Shown here: positions 13,753-13,993 of the stretch, piece after piece
How positions within the stretch are numbered: the first letter of the stretch is position 1
Layout of the letters: each line of letters begins with the position of its first letter
Assembly (NCBI GenBank): GCA_964592775.1
Contig: CAZQFX010000069.1
Location: 1 to 13,993, forward strand
Reading direction: 5' to 3'
Source of the DNA: SURF-21 sp964592775
Lineage (GTDB): Bacteria; Actinomycetota; Geothermincolia; Geothermincolales; RBG-13-55-18
DNA length: 13,993 bases
The notes under the pieces: model-generated
Seen by the model: only the letters and a program-made list of their open reading frames with translations
The model's database searches: none
Told to the model about the DNA's origin: nothing
Program-made: the position numbers and the translations under genes

Positions 13753-13959
13753 ATGCCGAATATCCATATCGACGGCCCGCCCATCAGAGACCTGGGGAAG
13801 AAGAGGGCACTTACCAGGGAAGTAACCGACGCGATGGAGAGAGCATACGGCATTCTCCGGCAGGCCTACGTGGTGATCGTCAACGAGCATCCACCCGAGA
13901 ACGTCTGCGTGGGGGGAGAGCTGATCTGCGACCGCGTCACTAAGTACTCCGGTCCGTAA
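13753..13959 (+). CDS. 4-oxalocrotonate tautomerase family protein
   Basis: The 68-residue product starts Met-Pro. Removal of Met exposes the Pro-1 general base of the tautomerase superfamily. The family pattern follows: IHIDGPPIRDLGKKRALTREVTDAM, then AYVVIVNEHPPENVCVGGEL. In mature numbering Arg11 is kept, while the position equivalent to Arg39 appears to be Val. It is therefore probably not a true 4-oxalocrotonate tautomerase but a related enzyme with an unknown substrate. GGGAGAGG lies just before the ATG, and the gene is 108 bases past the kinase stop. Its length is typical of the small homohexameric members. No degradation genes surround it in the window, so its pathway cannot be inferred. 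Confidence 0.88.
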   Translation: MPNIHIDGPPIRDLGKKRALTREVTDAMERAYGILRQAYVVIVNEHPPENVCVGGELICDRVTKYSGP

Positions 13960-13993
13960 ATACGGTAACGTATCGAGAGCGTCGCTGCGCCAC

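Overview
The window looks like a chromosomal segment of a high-GC, Gram-positive-type anaerobe or facultative anaerobe. Gene starts carry strong Shine-Dalgarno sites, GTG and TTG starts occur, and two candidate promoters (AOR operon, cysK operon) resemble sigma70/sigmaA -35/-10 elements. An aldehyde:ferredoxin oxidoreductase (AOR), a clostridial-type ferredoxin and a NifS/NifU iron-sulfur (Fe-S) assembly operon point to low-oxygen, Fe-S-rich metabolism. A deep-branching anaerobic actinobacterial lineage would fit, but that is inference.

Layout. (1) 1-658, minus strand: N-terminal part of a membrane sensor that runs off the left edge. (2) 824-3047: candidate promoter, structured leader, a 69-aa 2[4Fe-4S] ferredoxin-like protein and an AOR-family oxidoreductase. 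(3) 3072-3539: tadA, followed by a 448-bp gene-poor stretch with a two-unit 60/64-bp tandem repeat. (4) 3988-4079: tRNA-Ser(CGA) with its own promoter. (5) 4020-6338: an accessory block holding two different nucleotidyltransferase/HEPN (MNT/HEPN) toxin-antitoxin-like pairs. The block is divided and closed by partial copies of the 3' half of tRNA-Ser. (6) 6408-6680: a 5' remnant of a DNA alkylation repair gene. (7) 6677-10996: candidate promoter with an overlapping inverted repeat, then cysK, a decayed nifS 5' end, nifS, an Rrf2/IscR-type regulator, nifU and nadA. (8) 11335-13644: a soluble REC-PAS-PAS-GAF histidine kinase. (9) 13753-13959: a 4-oxalocrotonate tautomerase family protein.

How the genes fit together. 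CysK makes cysteine, NifS takes sulfur from it, NifU is the scaffold, NadA is a [4Fe-4S] client enzyme, and the Rrf2 protein has three cysteines suited to sensing cluster status. The ferredoxin is placed to carry electrons for the AOR. The most unusual part is 4020-6338. Each MNT/HEPN pair lies between tRNA-Ser 3' fragments, the two internal fragments share the same non-tRNA left arm, and no integrase is visible. This looks like a tandem array of small cassettes delivered to tRNA-Ser by site-specific recombination in trans, or like the remains of a larger island. The first cassette's HTH-nucleotidyltransferase gene also has two palindromes, with centres 21 bp apart, across its start codon.
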